DNA of 64,000 nucleotides. Source: Pseudocercospora fijiensis CIRAD86. Its lineage: Eukaryota > Ascomycota > Dothideomycetes > Mycosphaerellales > Mycosphaerellaceae. Position 1 is the first letter of the stretch. Each line of letters starts with the position of its first letter. This document shows, piece by piece, positions 1 to 11,510 of this stretch. Location: the NCBI RefSeq assembly GCF_000340215.1, contig NW_006921540.1:1-64000 (forward strand). Reading direction: 5' to 3'. Both the position numbers and the translations under genes were made by a program. The notes under the pieces were generated by a model. That model ran no database searches. It was not told where the DNA came from and saw only the letters and a program-made list of their open reading frames with translations.

Positions 1-1536
1 CACGATTCGGGTCGATATAGACTAAGTGTAGTAGTAGTAGCGACGCGGGAGATCCTTATCGGCTCGAGTAATAGTGTTAACCGAGGCGTTATTATTCTTA
101 TTCTTTATCTTATTATATAGGTATAAGAGTAGTAGTCCTCGATAGAGGTCTTCTCCGTATATCTCTAGTTCTAGGACTAGATAGACTAGCTAGAGAGTAG
201 GTCTATAAAGCGTAGTAGGAGTGCCTACGAAGAACGTAGGAATATACGCTAGATCTAGCCGATCGATTATAAAATCGAGGGAGTCTAGAATAACCTTTAT
301 CTTCTATACGGCGTAGATATAGATAAAGGCTATATACTTTAGGTTGCCCTTAACGGTATCGGGATAGCGCGGGCCCGTAAGAGCGCGATCTACCTCGTCG
401 TCGTCCTCCGCCGTTATACTCTTAACCTTAATCTAGCCTTTAGTAAAGCTAGAGATAGTCTTAAGGATCTTATTCGGTATAAGCTAGAGTCGGTAGCTCT
501 ACTAGTTACCGCTATCTTTCTCGTCGATATCTATCTTATCGACGTCGTTATTAGGGTCTTACTCTACTATATCGTCTAAACCTTAGGCGTCTTCGCTATC
601 GCTAACGTATTCTAATAAAACGGGCTATTTGCCCTTACGCTTAGTCGGTCTAGCTTTGCGCCGAGTGCCCGCTAGGGGTCTAGCGTACTTAGCCGACGCG
701 CTCTCGTATTTACTAAATGTTCGCTATAATAACTTAGTACTATTCTAGAGAGGAGAATTAAGAATATAGAAACTTTAGGCGTATACCTAAATTATAAACC
801 TTCGAAGAAACTTTAGGTACGTACCTATTTAATATATAGAATAGGTATATACCTAAAGTTTTATCTTTAGAGTTAACTTAAGGCGTATACCTAAATCGTA
901 GTATTTTAAGGAAACTTTAGGTACGTACCTATTTAACGCGTAGAATAGGTATATACCTAAAGTTTTATCTTTTAAGTAGAATCGATATAACGGTAAAGGA
1001 AAAAAAGAATAAAAAAAAGGGGGTATACTTAGGCCTATTATACTTACGACGCGATATAAGTAGAAATACTTAAACGCTAGCTCGAGCTTCGCTATTATAC
1101 GTACGAACTAGTCGCCGACTAGGATCTCTATAGCTCCTACGGTAGTCTCGTTCTTAATAGATCTAGCGGAGTAGGCGGCTATATAGACACTTTAACTATA
1201 GGATAGGGCCGTTACTACGCCGCGGGTCTTGTCTATAATATCCTTAAAGCTATTAACGCGACCTTCCTTAAACCTCTACTCGGCTAGGTTAAGCTTATCT
1301 TAGTCTATCTCTATACCGATAGTCTTATCCTACTTAGCTTTAGTTAACTTCTTAGGCGTATTAGCGGTCTTAGCTTTCTTTACTAGCGACTCTTTCGAGG
1401 AAGGATCGCCGAGGCTAAGTAGTAGGGTATACTACTTCTTAGTAGTAGACGTCGGGGTTTAGGGCGGGTCGCTTAGCGGACTAGTACCTAATTTACGCTT
1501 ACGCGCGCTAGGGATAAGTAGGGAACTTATAGCTAT
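1..1536 (-). pseudogene. SNF2-family ATPase relic, cassette copy 1 (N-terminal part only)
   Basis: This is the 5' part of the same gene that is complete at 17840-24008; the rest lies beyond the left window edge. Read on the minus strand with stops as readthrough, exon 1 runs from about 1536 to 1048 and is rich in Lys, Ser and Thr (for example ARKRKLGTSPLSDPP). A phase-0 intron (724-1047) follows, then an acidic and basic linker (KARPTKRKGK, then VSDSEDA). The likely start codon reads ATA instead of ATG in both copies, which fits a TG to TA change. The ATPase motifs are not in this part. In-frame TAG and TAA codons make it non-functional. It is divergently arranged with gene A at 1904. Confidence 0.7.
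724..1047 (-). other. Intron 1 of the SNF2 gene with nested hairpin repeats (copy 1)
   Basis: The 5' splice site is GTAAGT (complement at 1042-1047) and the 3' end is TTATTATAG at 724. Joining the exons keeps the frame (phase 0). The intron holds several arms of the family-1 inverted repeat, core TTTAGGTAYRTACCTAAA, at about 769-855 and 872-968, and could fold into large stems. It is longer than the other introns here because the hairpin unit occurs more than once. Confidence 0.65.
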
Positions 1537-1903
1537 AGTTTTTTCGCAATTATAGTAATATGTTTCTTTCGAAAATAGTTTAACTATTAGTATTTTTAAA
1601 GAAACTTTAGGTATATACCTATTCTAGTACTAGTAATAGTAAGTGCTACGGAAGGTTAATATTAATGTTTAAGTTAAGAAAGAGGAGCAGGTTTATAAAA
1701 GAAGAAAAGTTGTATAACGTACGGACTACGTATTTCCGCTGCGGTATATCCCGCGTCTAATAGCGATGTTTGCTTTTAACGCTTACCCGTACTAGTATTA
1801 GGTAATAGCCTATAAGGTTATATAAGGTTATATAAGGTATAACGTAAGGAAATTTTAGGTGCGTACCTAAAGTTCTATTAAACGCTTATTATTGCTACTT
1901 ACT
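1537..1903. promoter_or_regulatory. Divergent intergenic region between the SNF2 gene and gene A (copy 1)
   Basis: About 370 bases separate the two presumed start codons, so this would have held both promoters. It contains one family-1 repeat arm at about 1598-1625 and a short self-complementary copy at 1849-1875. It also has a small tandem repeat of TATAAGGT near 1810-1840. I see no defined promoter element. Confidence 0.4.
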
Positions 1904-3523
1904 ATAACAACCTTATACTACTATCTAATTAAGGCGAGGATATTATTCTCCGAACTATCGATCGAGCTAAAGGATTAAATCCTACGCTACCTAGTAAACG
2001 TTAGGCATAGAGACTATAAAGTCTAGGTTGCTTATAACTATAGTATAGATAGGGAGTAGTAGATATAATATAAGCGCTAGCCGGCGGGGTTCGGTATCGA
2101 TAGTTAGACTCGAACTATCGCGTAGGATTAGATATATACGGCGGTCCTAGTCGCTCTCTATATTAACGATAGTCCCGAATTGCGACCCTTATTATATATA
2201 CCTATACTTACTAACTACGGCGACGAAGCGGTTCGGATAGCAATAGCGAGTATACAGCCTAGTCTCCGGTTTAGCGAGGTCGTAATTAAGACGAAGTCGG
2301 ATCCTCCTTTACCTATTAAGAAGCGTAAACGCTACTTCTCGTTATTGCCGGTACGGAGTTTAACGATATATATCCGTATACTCTCGATTATATAGGGTAG
2401 TTGCTTGCTACCTTATTATCCTTAGCGGCTAGCGCCGACGCCCGAGAATATACTATAAGAGACGTCTTATAAGGTATTAATTAATACGAGTAGCTATAAT
2501 AATAGTAGGCCTAGTACGATAGTACAATTGTTAGCCGTATTTAGACCGCTATATAGTCTCGGGAATAACCTTTACCTATACGATAGAGAACGTAGTTAAA
2601 GGAGGCTCGACGAATATATTAACTTAAGCTCGGAGAGTGTACTAAGGTAGTAGTCGCGGTCTATATACGACTAATTACTATTCGTTAAGTACCTCGTAGA
2701 CAACCTCTACTTAAGTTATTATAATACATTCTTCGGGTATCGTAGCTCGGCGTTAGTACCTTTACAACTCTACGACGTCGCCCTCGTATATTTCCGGTTT
2801 ATATAGACCTTACGTTCTAGACTCTAGGATATACGAGATAAGGATCGGCGGTAGTTAAAAGACGTATAGCAAAGTGCGGATAGATTAGCGGTATATACTA
2901 GATTTTGCTTAATATCGGTCGCACTCGTATATAGCGGTTTTATATATAATATTCTAGTTTCTCGCGCGGCGTAGCTACGGTCGCTAGATTATAGGAAGCA
3001 CTAGTGTTTATATTAGATTGTTACCGATCTAGGTAATAAGACTAAAGGTATATTTAGCCTTAAGCGTTATACTCGGTATAGACTCGATAAGAAAACTTAG
3101 CTATTAATATAGCATCGCTTCTTAGTTTATTACTATCTACCGGACTTTAACGTTACGATAGCGGATATTAAGGCGCTTCGCTATAACCTTAAACTGCTAT
3201 ATAGCGAGATAGAGTACGAGATCGGAATCGGGGCATTTAACCTTAAAGGTAACGTTAAAGTCTTAGAAACGATTATATATTAGTAGCGCTATAGCATCGC
3301 CTACCTAGCGAACGGCATAGCAGATATAACTCTAATCGAACTTCTAAAGGGGGAGGAGGCGTACGATAACGATATTACGCTCGTCGTACTATAGCGACTA
3401 AGTATAGCGAAGGAACGCGAGCTACTAGTAATAGAAGAGGGTACGGCTACTCTACGTAAAGTATCGATAGAGGAAGAGAACCCTACGCTACTTAAAGGTA
3501 ATATTCTTAGATTAGGTATATAA
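1904..3523 (+). pseudogene. Gene A, unknown function, RIP-damaged (copy 1)
   Basis: A single uninterrupted frame of exactly 540 codons including the terminal TAA at 3521-3523; every internal stop is TAG or TAA and can be explained by a C to T or G to A change. The presumed start reads ATA (1904-1906), followed by TTLYYYLIKARILFSELSIE. The product would be about 539 residues, rich in Leu, Tyr, Arg and Ile, with a basic patch (PIKKRKRYFS) near residue 130 and a mixed charged C terminus ending NPTLLKGNILRLGI. I see no signal peptide, membrane helix or motif that I recognise. The frame is the same length and frame in copy 2 (24376-25995), which supports a real gene. It is transcribed away from the SNF2 gene. 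Function not assigned. Confidence 0.65.
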
Positions 3524-4606
3524 TACTACGATTATAGAAACAGTCTCCGCAATATTAAATTATATAAATAATTATATAAGTATATAAATGAGTAATAACG
3601 TCTTTATTTAATCAATTATAGTCCTTCTAGCTTATATAACTACGTAATAATTTCGTTCCTTAAGTAGTTAACTATATAAAGAATTTAGGGCCTATTAAGT
3701 AAAGTTAGTCTACCTCGTTATCGTCCTCGATAACCCTATAGTATATATAAGGGTTAAGAGCTATAGTAATCTATATATTAAGTAGACAGTATAATAGAAT
3801 ATCTAGCGGTGTTCTATAGCTCCGAGTAAATATAGATCGCTATATATAGTAGTAGAGAACGCCTCTTCCGAGATACTAATTTCCGACTTTGTAGGTCGAG
3901 ATTTCTACCTATACTACGAGGCTCTATCTCTAATAGTATAGTATAGCTTCCGGATAAAGAGAGGTTAGTACTATATAGCAATTTTGTTATTCTAAGCATA
4001 TAGAACAATAATAGTATAATAGAATCCTATTATTCTCGACGCTAGTCTAGTAAAGTCGACAAAGCAATAAACCTAGATTATACGCTATTATATACGATAG
4101 GCTATCTATTTATTTAGTAGTACGCTAGTCGCTCGCTATTCAATCTTATTTAAGCGCTATCTACTTAGTTAACCGGCCTATATCTACTTCTTTAACTATA
4201 CGATTAAATGTTATAGAGACTATACGTAAATAAAGGAACTTTAGGTATATACCTATTCTACGTATTAAATAGGTACGCACCTAAAGTTTCTTTATTAGTG
4301 TACACTTATTATATAACTACGGTTTTAGGCGTACGCCCGAAGTTTTTACTATTATCGGCGCTATCTAGTAGCCGTATTAAGCGGCAGCTATACCTAGTAT
4401 TCGGCTAGCCTTACTTTACTATTTCGCGACGGAATCTACTCGTCGTTATCGTCGTCGTCGGCAGACGCAGAGTTACTGTTATCTAGCCCTCTTAGTCGCT
4501 AAATCTATCGTATCGCTATAAAGTAGTTAATAAGATCTTCGCTAATTATCTACTATCCTTAATTACGGAGTAGATTAGGAGTATAGCGGTATATTATATA
4601 AAGTTA
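3524..4606. other. Spacer between genes A and B, with a family-1 hairpin (copy 1)
   Basis: Mostly AT-rich sequence without a convincing frame; short open stretches on both strands look like chance. The clearest element is an inverted repeat at 4230-4296: arms starting AAAGGAACTTTAGGTATA and ending CACCTAAAGTTTCTTTA form a stem of about 28 pairs with a short loop. This copy is not inside an intron that I can recognise. From about 4420 the frame of gene B may already be open, but without a start codon. Confidence 0.5.
4230..4296. repeat. Family-1 hairpin element, intergenic
   Basis: Nearly perfect inverted repeat with the same core (TTTAGGTAYRTACCTAAA) that sits in the introns of the SNF2 gene. 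Here it lies downstream of gene A. The copy 2 counterpart is at about 26702-26768. It shows that the hairpin family is not restricted to introns. Confidence 0.7.
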
Positions 4607-7600
4607 GTTCTTCTTTTTTACGGTACTAACGAGCGACTAATACTACGGGATAGTGCTATTCTAGATAAGGTTACTCGCGCTAACTAGGACGGCGGCTACC
4701 TACTTTACCTAGTATTAAGCGGTAGTACCGGGTATTTTCTTCTATCGAACGGCTTAATAGATTTTGCTTTTATCGTAAGTAGGGAGGATGCGTATTTAAT
4801 TTATTATATAACGCCCTATACTGCACTTAAACTATTGCGTAATATCTAGATAATCCCGACTAAGTAAGGCGAGTACGTCGAAATAGTACCTCGCCTACCT
4901 ACGCTATAGTCGGCGTTCCTAGCTATCGCGGCGAAAACCGTCGTCCTAGTTAAAAAGTAGCTAAAGGCGGGTTTACTAGATAGCGGTAAATAAGGTAAAG
5001 CCGCCTTCTATAGCGTTACTACTACCGCCCCGGGCGACGACAATATTAGGTCTCCTACCTATTATCCGATATACGAGGTCGTACGAAAAGCTATAGAGAC
5101 CGGCTCTCTCTTTATTAGTAACTTCCTCCGAGAAGAAGTAGCGTAACCGTACCTAATCCCCTAGGCGCTTATTAGGCTTTAAGAGTATACGGAGTATATA
5201 GCTAGTATAGCGGCATCTATATATCTAGCTTAATCGCTAAAGCGCCCGTTTAACGATACCTAGGTACTAATCCGAGTTATTATCCTCTTCTAAGTCGTTA
5301 CCCTTACGCTCCCTATATGCTACTCGATACGTTTAGTAGGCGGTAACGAATTAGTCGATCGTCTCCTTTACGTAGTTATAGAAAGCTTGCTCTAGCCTTC
5401 CCGAACTAGTAGCCTAGAGCTAGCTACGGAGGAAGTCGGTAGTATAGGCGGTCTACTAGAGCGCGGTAGTATAGAAGCGTAGTTAAACCTAGTTAAAGAG
5501 ATCGGCTAGGAGCTAGGCGGCGTACGTAGTACGGAGGCTTACTATAATATTTAACCCCCGACGACTTCCTTCCTACTCTCTATCGCCCGCGCCTAACCGG
5601 TCGTAACGATTACGAGAGAGTCTATACTTTATACTAAAGGAACTACTATTATAGGTCGTCGTTAGTAAGTCGAATAGTATATTAAGCATTACCGACGTAG
5701 AGGCTTCCTTAATAGCGTAGGTTATACGATCGAGTTAGGCGGTATTTATACCTACGTTAACGGACCTTTACGAAAGGACTATATATATTACAAAGAGCTA
5801 GCGGTTTAACTATAAACGTATAAAGTCGACGACGTACTTACTCTCGAGTACGAAGAAAGGCTAATAAGTACGACGCCCGTCTACTCCCTCGATTAGGCTT
5901 AGGCGAGTTATAGGCAGATTAGGCTAATAGAGTAGGTCCTAGTAAGTACGAACCTCTCCTCGTACGCTAAAGGGAATAGTACTCGAGGCGTAGCTATCTA
6001 GCGTATTATACGCCTATATAATTTCCGCTTTAAAGGCGTCTAAGATACGAGCTCGGCGAAATATAGTATCTCGGGCAATAAGGGAAGTAACGGCGGCTAC
6101 CTAGTCGATAGTAGACTAAGAGAATATAAGAAGCGGTAGTATTAACTAACTAAAAATAGGTTCTACCGTTCGGTTAATAGACGCGAAGAGATCCTTCGAT
6201 ATATTATATCCTTAGAAGAAGCCGATACTACTAAGCCGCTCTATAGACTTACGGAGTAGTTTGTCTCGGATACTATAAGCCTCTTATATACCGAACTACT
6301 AGTATACTTAAGGATACTCGATATTAAGGCCGCTAGTCTTCGTAACGCTATAGGCTATCCGGTAAAGGGCGATAAGCGGAGATACTACTACGTCTTCGAC
6401 TACTAGTCTAGTAGGGATGTCTTCTTACGCGAGGTCGAACTAAGCGCGGTCTATATTACGATATATAGGGTTAAACTAGCGCTCGAGGGACTAATCGAGG
6501 AGTTCTTTAAGCTCTAGGGGAGTCTATACCTCTAGACGGATTTTAGTCCTATACTATATAACAACTAGTTCTATACGCCGCTAATATATATCTAAGTCTC
6601 GACGTAACCGACGTTCGATACCCTACTATAAACAATACAGTCGTAGTATAGCTACGTCGACTATAGGGTCTTAATTTGCCGGTAGCGGATCTATAATATC
6701 GTAAGAGATTTTACTAACGTTACGATTATTACCTTCTACGCCTTATTTCTATCGAGCGTATACGCGATTATATACTTACTAGAAGGATAGGGGATAATAT
6801 ACGAGCACTCGAGAAGGATAAGTATCGCGAAGCGTAGGAATAAGGATAGTATTAACAAAGTAAGCCTATTTACGCTTATTTATATAATAGCGACGTTACC
6901 GGTCGATCTTCCGATTTCGATTCGCTTTAGGGAGTAGAAGATTAGAGAAGAAGAGGTACGTATTAAATCTAGAAGTATCGAGTCTAGTCGCGATCCGTAT
7001 ATACTTATAGCGTTCGGGTCGTATCGGAGAGCGGCCTACTAGTATATACTACTCGTAAGTAATAGTCTTTATAAAGCGAGGCGTATAGAATAACTAAATA
7101 CCGGCTCTATAGGTCGTAAGTAAGGTTATAGGGAGGAGAAGTACGTTAATATCCTAGTATCGAGTAATATAAAATAGCTAATTAGTAGATATAAGGTACG
7201 ACTTCTCGAGTAATAGGACCGTAGAAGGTACTCCGTTAACCTACCTAGCGAGGAGTCTACGCTAGTCGACGCCTCGGAGCTACTCGTATATATACGTCGG
7301 GAGCTTACTATACTCTACGACGTACGCAAGTATATCTAGGAGCTAGTAAAGTTAACTTTAGGCGAAGGTAGCGGTAGTGCCCTTAGTAACAAATTCTACG
7401 AGTATAACTTTAGGCGGTATCGGCTCCTCTTCTTCCGCGTCTATATCCTAGTCTTAGGAATACTTATAAGAGCAACTATCTATAGCGAGCGCTTAGTAAA
7501 GTACTATCCGACTATAAGGGGTCGATATAATAGGTAGGTTATCTAGTTCCTCGTCGGAATTAACCCTAGCGTCGCTACTCGAAGGACTACTTAAATCCGA

Positions 7601-7995
7601 TTAAATTAAACTACTAGTTACCGAAGGTACTCGCGAGCTTTCGAGCGTAACGTCGCTATTATCGTCTCGACCCTACCGACCTCGCGGTAGTATAGATCGT
7701 AGCGGTAGTAGGGGTTCTAGTAAGGTAGGGCGTAGGTTACGCCCTCTAGGATTTAGCCGGATACGTAGTAAGAGCCCGCGTTATAGCTACGATAGGTAAG
7801 CTCTAGGACGAGGCCTTTATAAGCTCTCTCTTAAATTAGACCTAGTAATGCTATCTCTTAATCTAGACGGGCTTCGCCTTAAGCTAGGGCTAGGAATACT
7901 ATCTCTAGAATTAGACTTAGATATACTCGCGCTTACGATCGGTCGACTACGCCGTACCGAGGCTAGTAGTTAATTCGTCCTATCTCTTAAAGTAG

Positions 7996-8270
7996 GTAAC
8001 GAGGGGCTCTCTAGAATAGGAGGGAAGGAGAGACTTCTTCGAGAAGTCGGCGAAGTAGGTTAAGTAGCGGACTTCGAAGCTAGTAATAGGGGAGAATAAG
8101 CTACGCTTACTTAGGAGTCTAGCTTAGGCGGCGTCGTAGGTAACGAGGGGCTCTCTAAAATAGGAGGGAAGGAGAGACTTCTTCGAGGAGTCGGCGAAGT
8201 AGGTTAAGTAGCGGACTTCGAAGCTAGTAATAGGGAAGAATAAGCTACGCTTCCTTAAGAGTTAGGATTA
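7996..8270 (+). repeat. 144-bp in-frame tandem duplication in gene B (copy 1)
   Basis: The segment beginning GTAACGAGGGGCTCTC occurs at 7996 and 8140. The period of 144 bp equals 48 codons, so the frame (read as VGNEGLS then GGKERLLR) is kept. The same duplication is in copy 2 around 30468-30740. Confidence 0.75.
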
Positions 8271-8276
8271 GGCGGC

Positions 8277-8660
8277 GTCGCTAGTATAGAAGCTAGCGGG
8301 GAAGGCGTCGCTAGTATAGAAGCTAGCTAGGAAGGCGTCGCTAGTATAGAAGCTAGCGCGGGAGGTATCGCTAGTATAGAAGCTAGCTAGGGAGGTATCG
8401 CTAGTATAGAAGCTAGCTAGGGAGGTATCGCTAGTATAGAAGCTAGCGCGGGAGGTATCGCTAGTATAGAAGCTAGCGCGGGAGGTATCGCTAGTATAGA
8501 AGCTAGCGCGGGAGGTATCGCTAGTATAGAAGCTAGCGCGGGAGGTATCGCTAGTATAGAAGCTAGCGCGGGAGGTATCGCTAGTATAGAAGCTAGCGCG
8601 GGAGATATCGCTAGTATAGAAGCTAGCGCGGGAGGTATCGCTAGTATAGAAGCTAGCGCT
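8277..8660 (+). repeat. 30-bp coding minisatellite in gene B (13 units, copy 1)
   Basis: Thirteen units with CTAGTATAGAAGCTAGC starting at 8281 and then every 30 bases to 8641. In the gene B frame each unit encodes GIASIEASAG or a variant (GVASIEAS). The opposite strand would give ALASILAIPP, which is open for a long stretch but is probably a shadow. Copy 2 has 11 units (30753-31053). Confidence 0.9.
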
Positions 8661-9312
8661 AGTAGGGATTGTGCTATAGCGGACGAAGGGGATCTAGTAG
8701 CTATCGGAGCGGGGCAGTAAACTATTCTACGTAGGGTAAGAGGACCTATATATAAAGGGAGAGTATTAGATAGGTACACTAGTTAAGTACTATCTATTTT
8801 AGGGAGAAGGGGACGTAGAGGAGCCCGCCGAATAGCTAACCGAGGCTAGTCGTAGATAGGGATAGCCTATACGATCGATTATTAAACGATAGACGTAGAA
8901 GTACTATCCCTTAGAGTAGAGCTAGCGGCGTTAGCTCTAGCAAATTAATCGACTACCGCGATAACATCGTCGATCTCGAGCTAGTTAATATAGGTAGCGA
9001 GGAGCTATAGCCTATCTCTAGTATTTATACGCGGCGCTGTCTATAAAGAGAGCGGTAGTAGTCGTAGTACTAGGAGAAGTAGCCGTCCCTAACTAGCCGA
9101 ATAGTACTAACTCTAGAGTGTTTAACTACCTACTACGCCTATTTAGCTACGAAGTAGAGGGTTAATATAAGGGATAGGTTAGATAGCCGAGAAGGTAGAC
9201 GATATAGCGGCTAGATATAGTAGTAGCGCAAACGAAGAAGATACTACGCCTAGGTCTTACTCGGCTTGCTATACTTTCTTCTAGGCTCGTCGTAGAGCCG
9301 TACTCGCTAACT

Positions 9313-10099
9313 TCCTCGTAGTACGTTCGGCCTTCTTCTTCCGCTCTTCCTCTTTAGTACCGAGTAGCTTATACTATCCTTTAGGCGGCATCGTGTTAAT
9401 TCCGTTAATAGCGGAGGGCAAAGCTTATATATAAGCCGCGCTAATAAGTATAGAATTCGAGGAGGTAGTAGTTCTATCTCGCGGAAACTACTAATACTAG
9501 AAAGGGCTACCCCTTTCTAGCGATGTATTTTATATATAAGAGAGCAAGGAATAGTAGCGCAGTGTATTTTACGTATAAAGCAGTACGTACAAGTAGGTTC
9601 GTATACTACCTACGGCCTTCCCGTAGACGTTGTAAAACCTAAAGTCTAGCAATTAAAGGACACCGTAAACAACTTAAAACTTTAGGTACGTACCTTAAAC
9701 GCCTAGTTTTAGGTACGCACTAAAAGTTTTAAGTTATTCCTCTATCGGACCGTAGGATAAGTAAACCTAAAGAGTATTACTAGTAGGTCTATTATTAAAG
9801 GTAAAAGTCCTTACTAGGCGATAGGCGGAGTAATACGAGATACGGGGTAAGGTTCGTAGTAGCCTTCCGTAATAGCGAAGGAAGGCTATTTAATTAGATA
9901 GTTAGCTAGGTTCTAATAATGTTTGATTAATGTCGGGTAGATAGGTTAGCTAGATTTCGGGAAAGGGTACCTCGTATACTTAATATAAGACTAAAAGTAT
10001 AGCTAAGAAGATAGGTAAATCCCTACTTACGGAACCGGAGGGTAAGGGGTAGGGGAATACGTACCCCGTATATTTCTTAACCGGAAGCGCTCCGTCGCG
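9313..10099. other. Spacer between gene B and the NFX1-type fragment (copy 1)
   Basis: No convincing gene. It holds a family-1 hairpin at about 9671-9736, whose arms extend outward as AACTTAAAACTTTAGGTACG, and a short inverted repeat TAGCCTTCC / GGAAGGCTA at about 9860-9887 that could form a small stem-loop. The remaining sequence is low-information RIP-type DNA. Confidence 0.45.
9671..9736. repeat. Family-1 hairpin with extended arms
   Basis: Inverted repeat of about 22 bp per arm including the AAAACTTTAGGTACG core, with a short unpaired centre. Copy 2 has the counterpart near 32086-32145, with a better preserved palindrome (GGTACGTACCTAAAAC). Not inside a recognisable intron. Confidence 0.65.
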
Positions 10100-10206
10100 T
10101 TCTAACGGAGCGAGGGCCGTATCGCTAGTTATAGCTAATTAGCTAGACGCGGGCGCGGTCGAGATACGACTTAGAATACGAACGCCTTCTTACTTTAATA
10201 TTTCTT

Positions 10207-10280
10207 AAGCGCTTCGTCGTATCCTAGCAAAGCGGCTTACTAACTAGAAGCGCTTCGTCGTATCCTAACGAAGCGGCTTA
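10207..10280. repeat. 41-bp period direct repeat near the end of the helicase fragment
   Basis: AAGCGCTTCGTCGTATCCTA followed by a short tail occurs at 10207 and again at 10248. It sits where the helicase frame breaks down, so it may be part of the breakpoint. The same pair is present in copy 2 near 32619-32692. Confidence 0.7.
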
Positions 10281-10977
10281 ACGATATCCTTATCCTTACT
10301 ACGACTACTAAGACGTACAAATTCTTCCTCGAATATAGCGATATAACGTAAAAACTAGTCGATAGCGTAGTTAGTCTAACAAGCGATAATTATTAGTAGA
10401 TCTCCCTTGTTCTAGTTCTCGAGTATTACTTTAATAGCTTATATAGAGACATAGGTCTTACTAGTACCGGGTAGGCCTTAAATAATAGCAAGACGCGCCG
10501 TTAGAATACGACGGAGCGCTTCTAGTTAGGAGGCGTCTAGAGCACTATTAGGCTTAGAAGGCTAGTGCTTAACTATATTAACATTCTCGAAGCTCTCGTT
10601 AGAGTTATTAACTAGGATAGAGCTTAGATCTCGCTTCGGCTATACTTTGAAATACTTAGGCGCCGAAATATAAGGCTATATACTAACGAGGTGCTCTAAT
10701 AAGGGGAAACCCTCGCGTATTATACGCTAAAGGCTAAGCAAGGTATGCCGATTAGCTTCGAAAAGTCCGCTACGGTCCTCTACTATAAGATATTCTATAG
10801 TAGGATCTAGCTCTAACTCCTCGGGACGGGCAAAGGCGAGATTAAGCTTAGGTAGATTCTACTAAAGTCCCTTTAGTAGTCGAGCGGTAATAGTAGCGAT
10901 AATAGCGCGAGATACGAACTTGTTATTTATTAGTATAAGAACGACTAAGCTGCCGGCGATAAGGCGCTTTAACTATT

Positions 10978-11487
10978 CCTATAGAACTTTCTTACTAGTA
11001 CGGAGGAGACTAAAAGTAACGCGGACGGCGAAGCTATATATAGACAAAGTCGCGCCGTAGATATAAACCTACTTAGGTTAGTATATAACGGGCGGCGCGT
11101 TAAAGGGGTAAAGGCGAGACTAACCTTCGTATAGATACCGACTTTGCTATTAAATGCGTCCTTAGCGGTATATAGAGTATAGCGAGTTATTAAGACTACT
11201 TCGCGAAGGCCGTAGAGGGCATCTTCGCGGTTCCTATAGAACTTTCTTACTAGTACGGAGGAGACTAAAAGTAACGCGGACAGCGAAGCTACGAGTAGAC
11301 AAAGTCGCGCTATAGATATAAACCTACTTAGGTTAGTATATAATAGGCGGCGCGTTAAAGGGATAAAGGCGAGACTTACCTTAGTATAGATACCGACTTT
11401 GCTATTAAATGCGTCCTTAGCGGTATATAGAGTATAGCGAGTTATTAAGACTACTTCGCGAAGGCCGTAGAGGGTATCTTCGCGGTA
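10978..11487 (-). repeat. 255-bp in-frame tandem duplication within the helicase fragment (copy 1)
   Basis: The unit starting CCTATAGAACTTTC occurs at 10978 and 11233. The period of 255 bp is 85 codons, so the frame is maintained. It duplicates the region around VGIYTKV and the segment read as FSLLRTSKKVL. The same two units occur in copy 2 at 33398 and 33653, so the duplication predates the cassette duplication. Confidence 0.85.
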
Positions 11488-11510
11488 TAGCTCGTAGAGA
11501 GTGCTCTAAG

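Larger units (their letters stand above)
4607..9312 (+). pseudogene. Gene B, large gene of unknown function, RIP-damaged (copy 1)
   Basis: One frame can be followed from 4607 to about 7520 (971 codons) through TAG and TAA stops. It then continues in the +1 frame from 7521 through the minisatellite to about 9312, so a one-base indel or unrecognised intron lies near 7500. Roughly 1,570 codons in all. The first part is a mixed globular-looking sequence (for example YYYVFDY then SSRDVFLREVELSAVY near 6390-6460). Around 7700-7800 there is an Arg/Ser-rich stretch (FSRIRSKSPRYSYDR), then a leucine alternation (LSLNLDGLRLKLGLGIL), a 144-bp in-frame duplication (from 7996 and 8140), and the 30-bp repeat encoding GIASIEASAG. 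I recognise no catalytic motif. All duplications are multiples of three, which supports this strand and frame. True start and end are not defined. Confidence 0.55.

Noticed and set aside
8417..9391. Minus-strand frame starting with ATG at 9391 (MPPKG, then KEEERKKKAERTTRKLAST) and running in frame into a long ALASILAIPP repeat.
   Set aside because: It is attractive as an N terminus and is in frame with the 120-codon open stretch at 8417-8779. However, the plus-strand frame is coherent from 7521 through the minisatellite and 144-bp duplication and links to the 971-codon upstream frame. I kept gene B on the plus strand and treat the minus frame as a probable shadow, though not with certainty.
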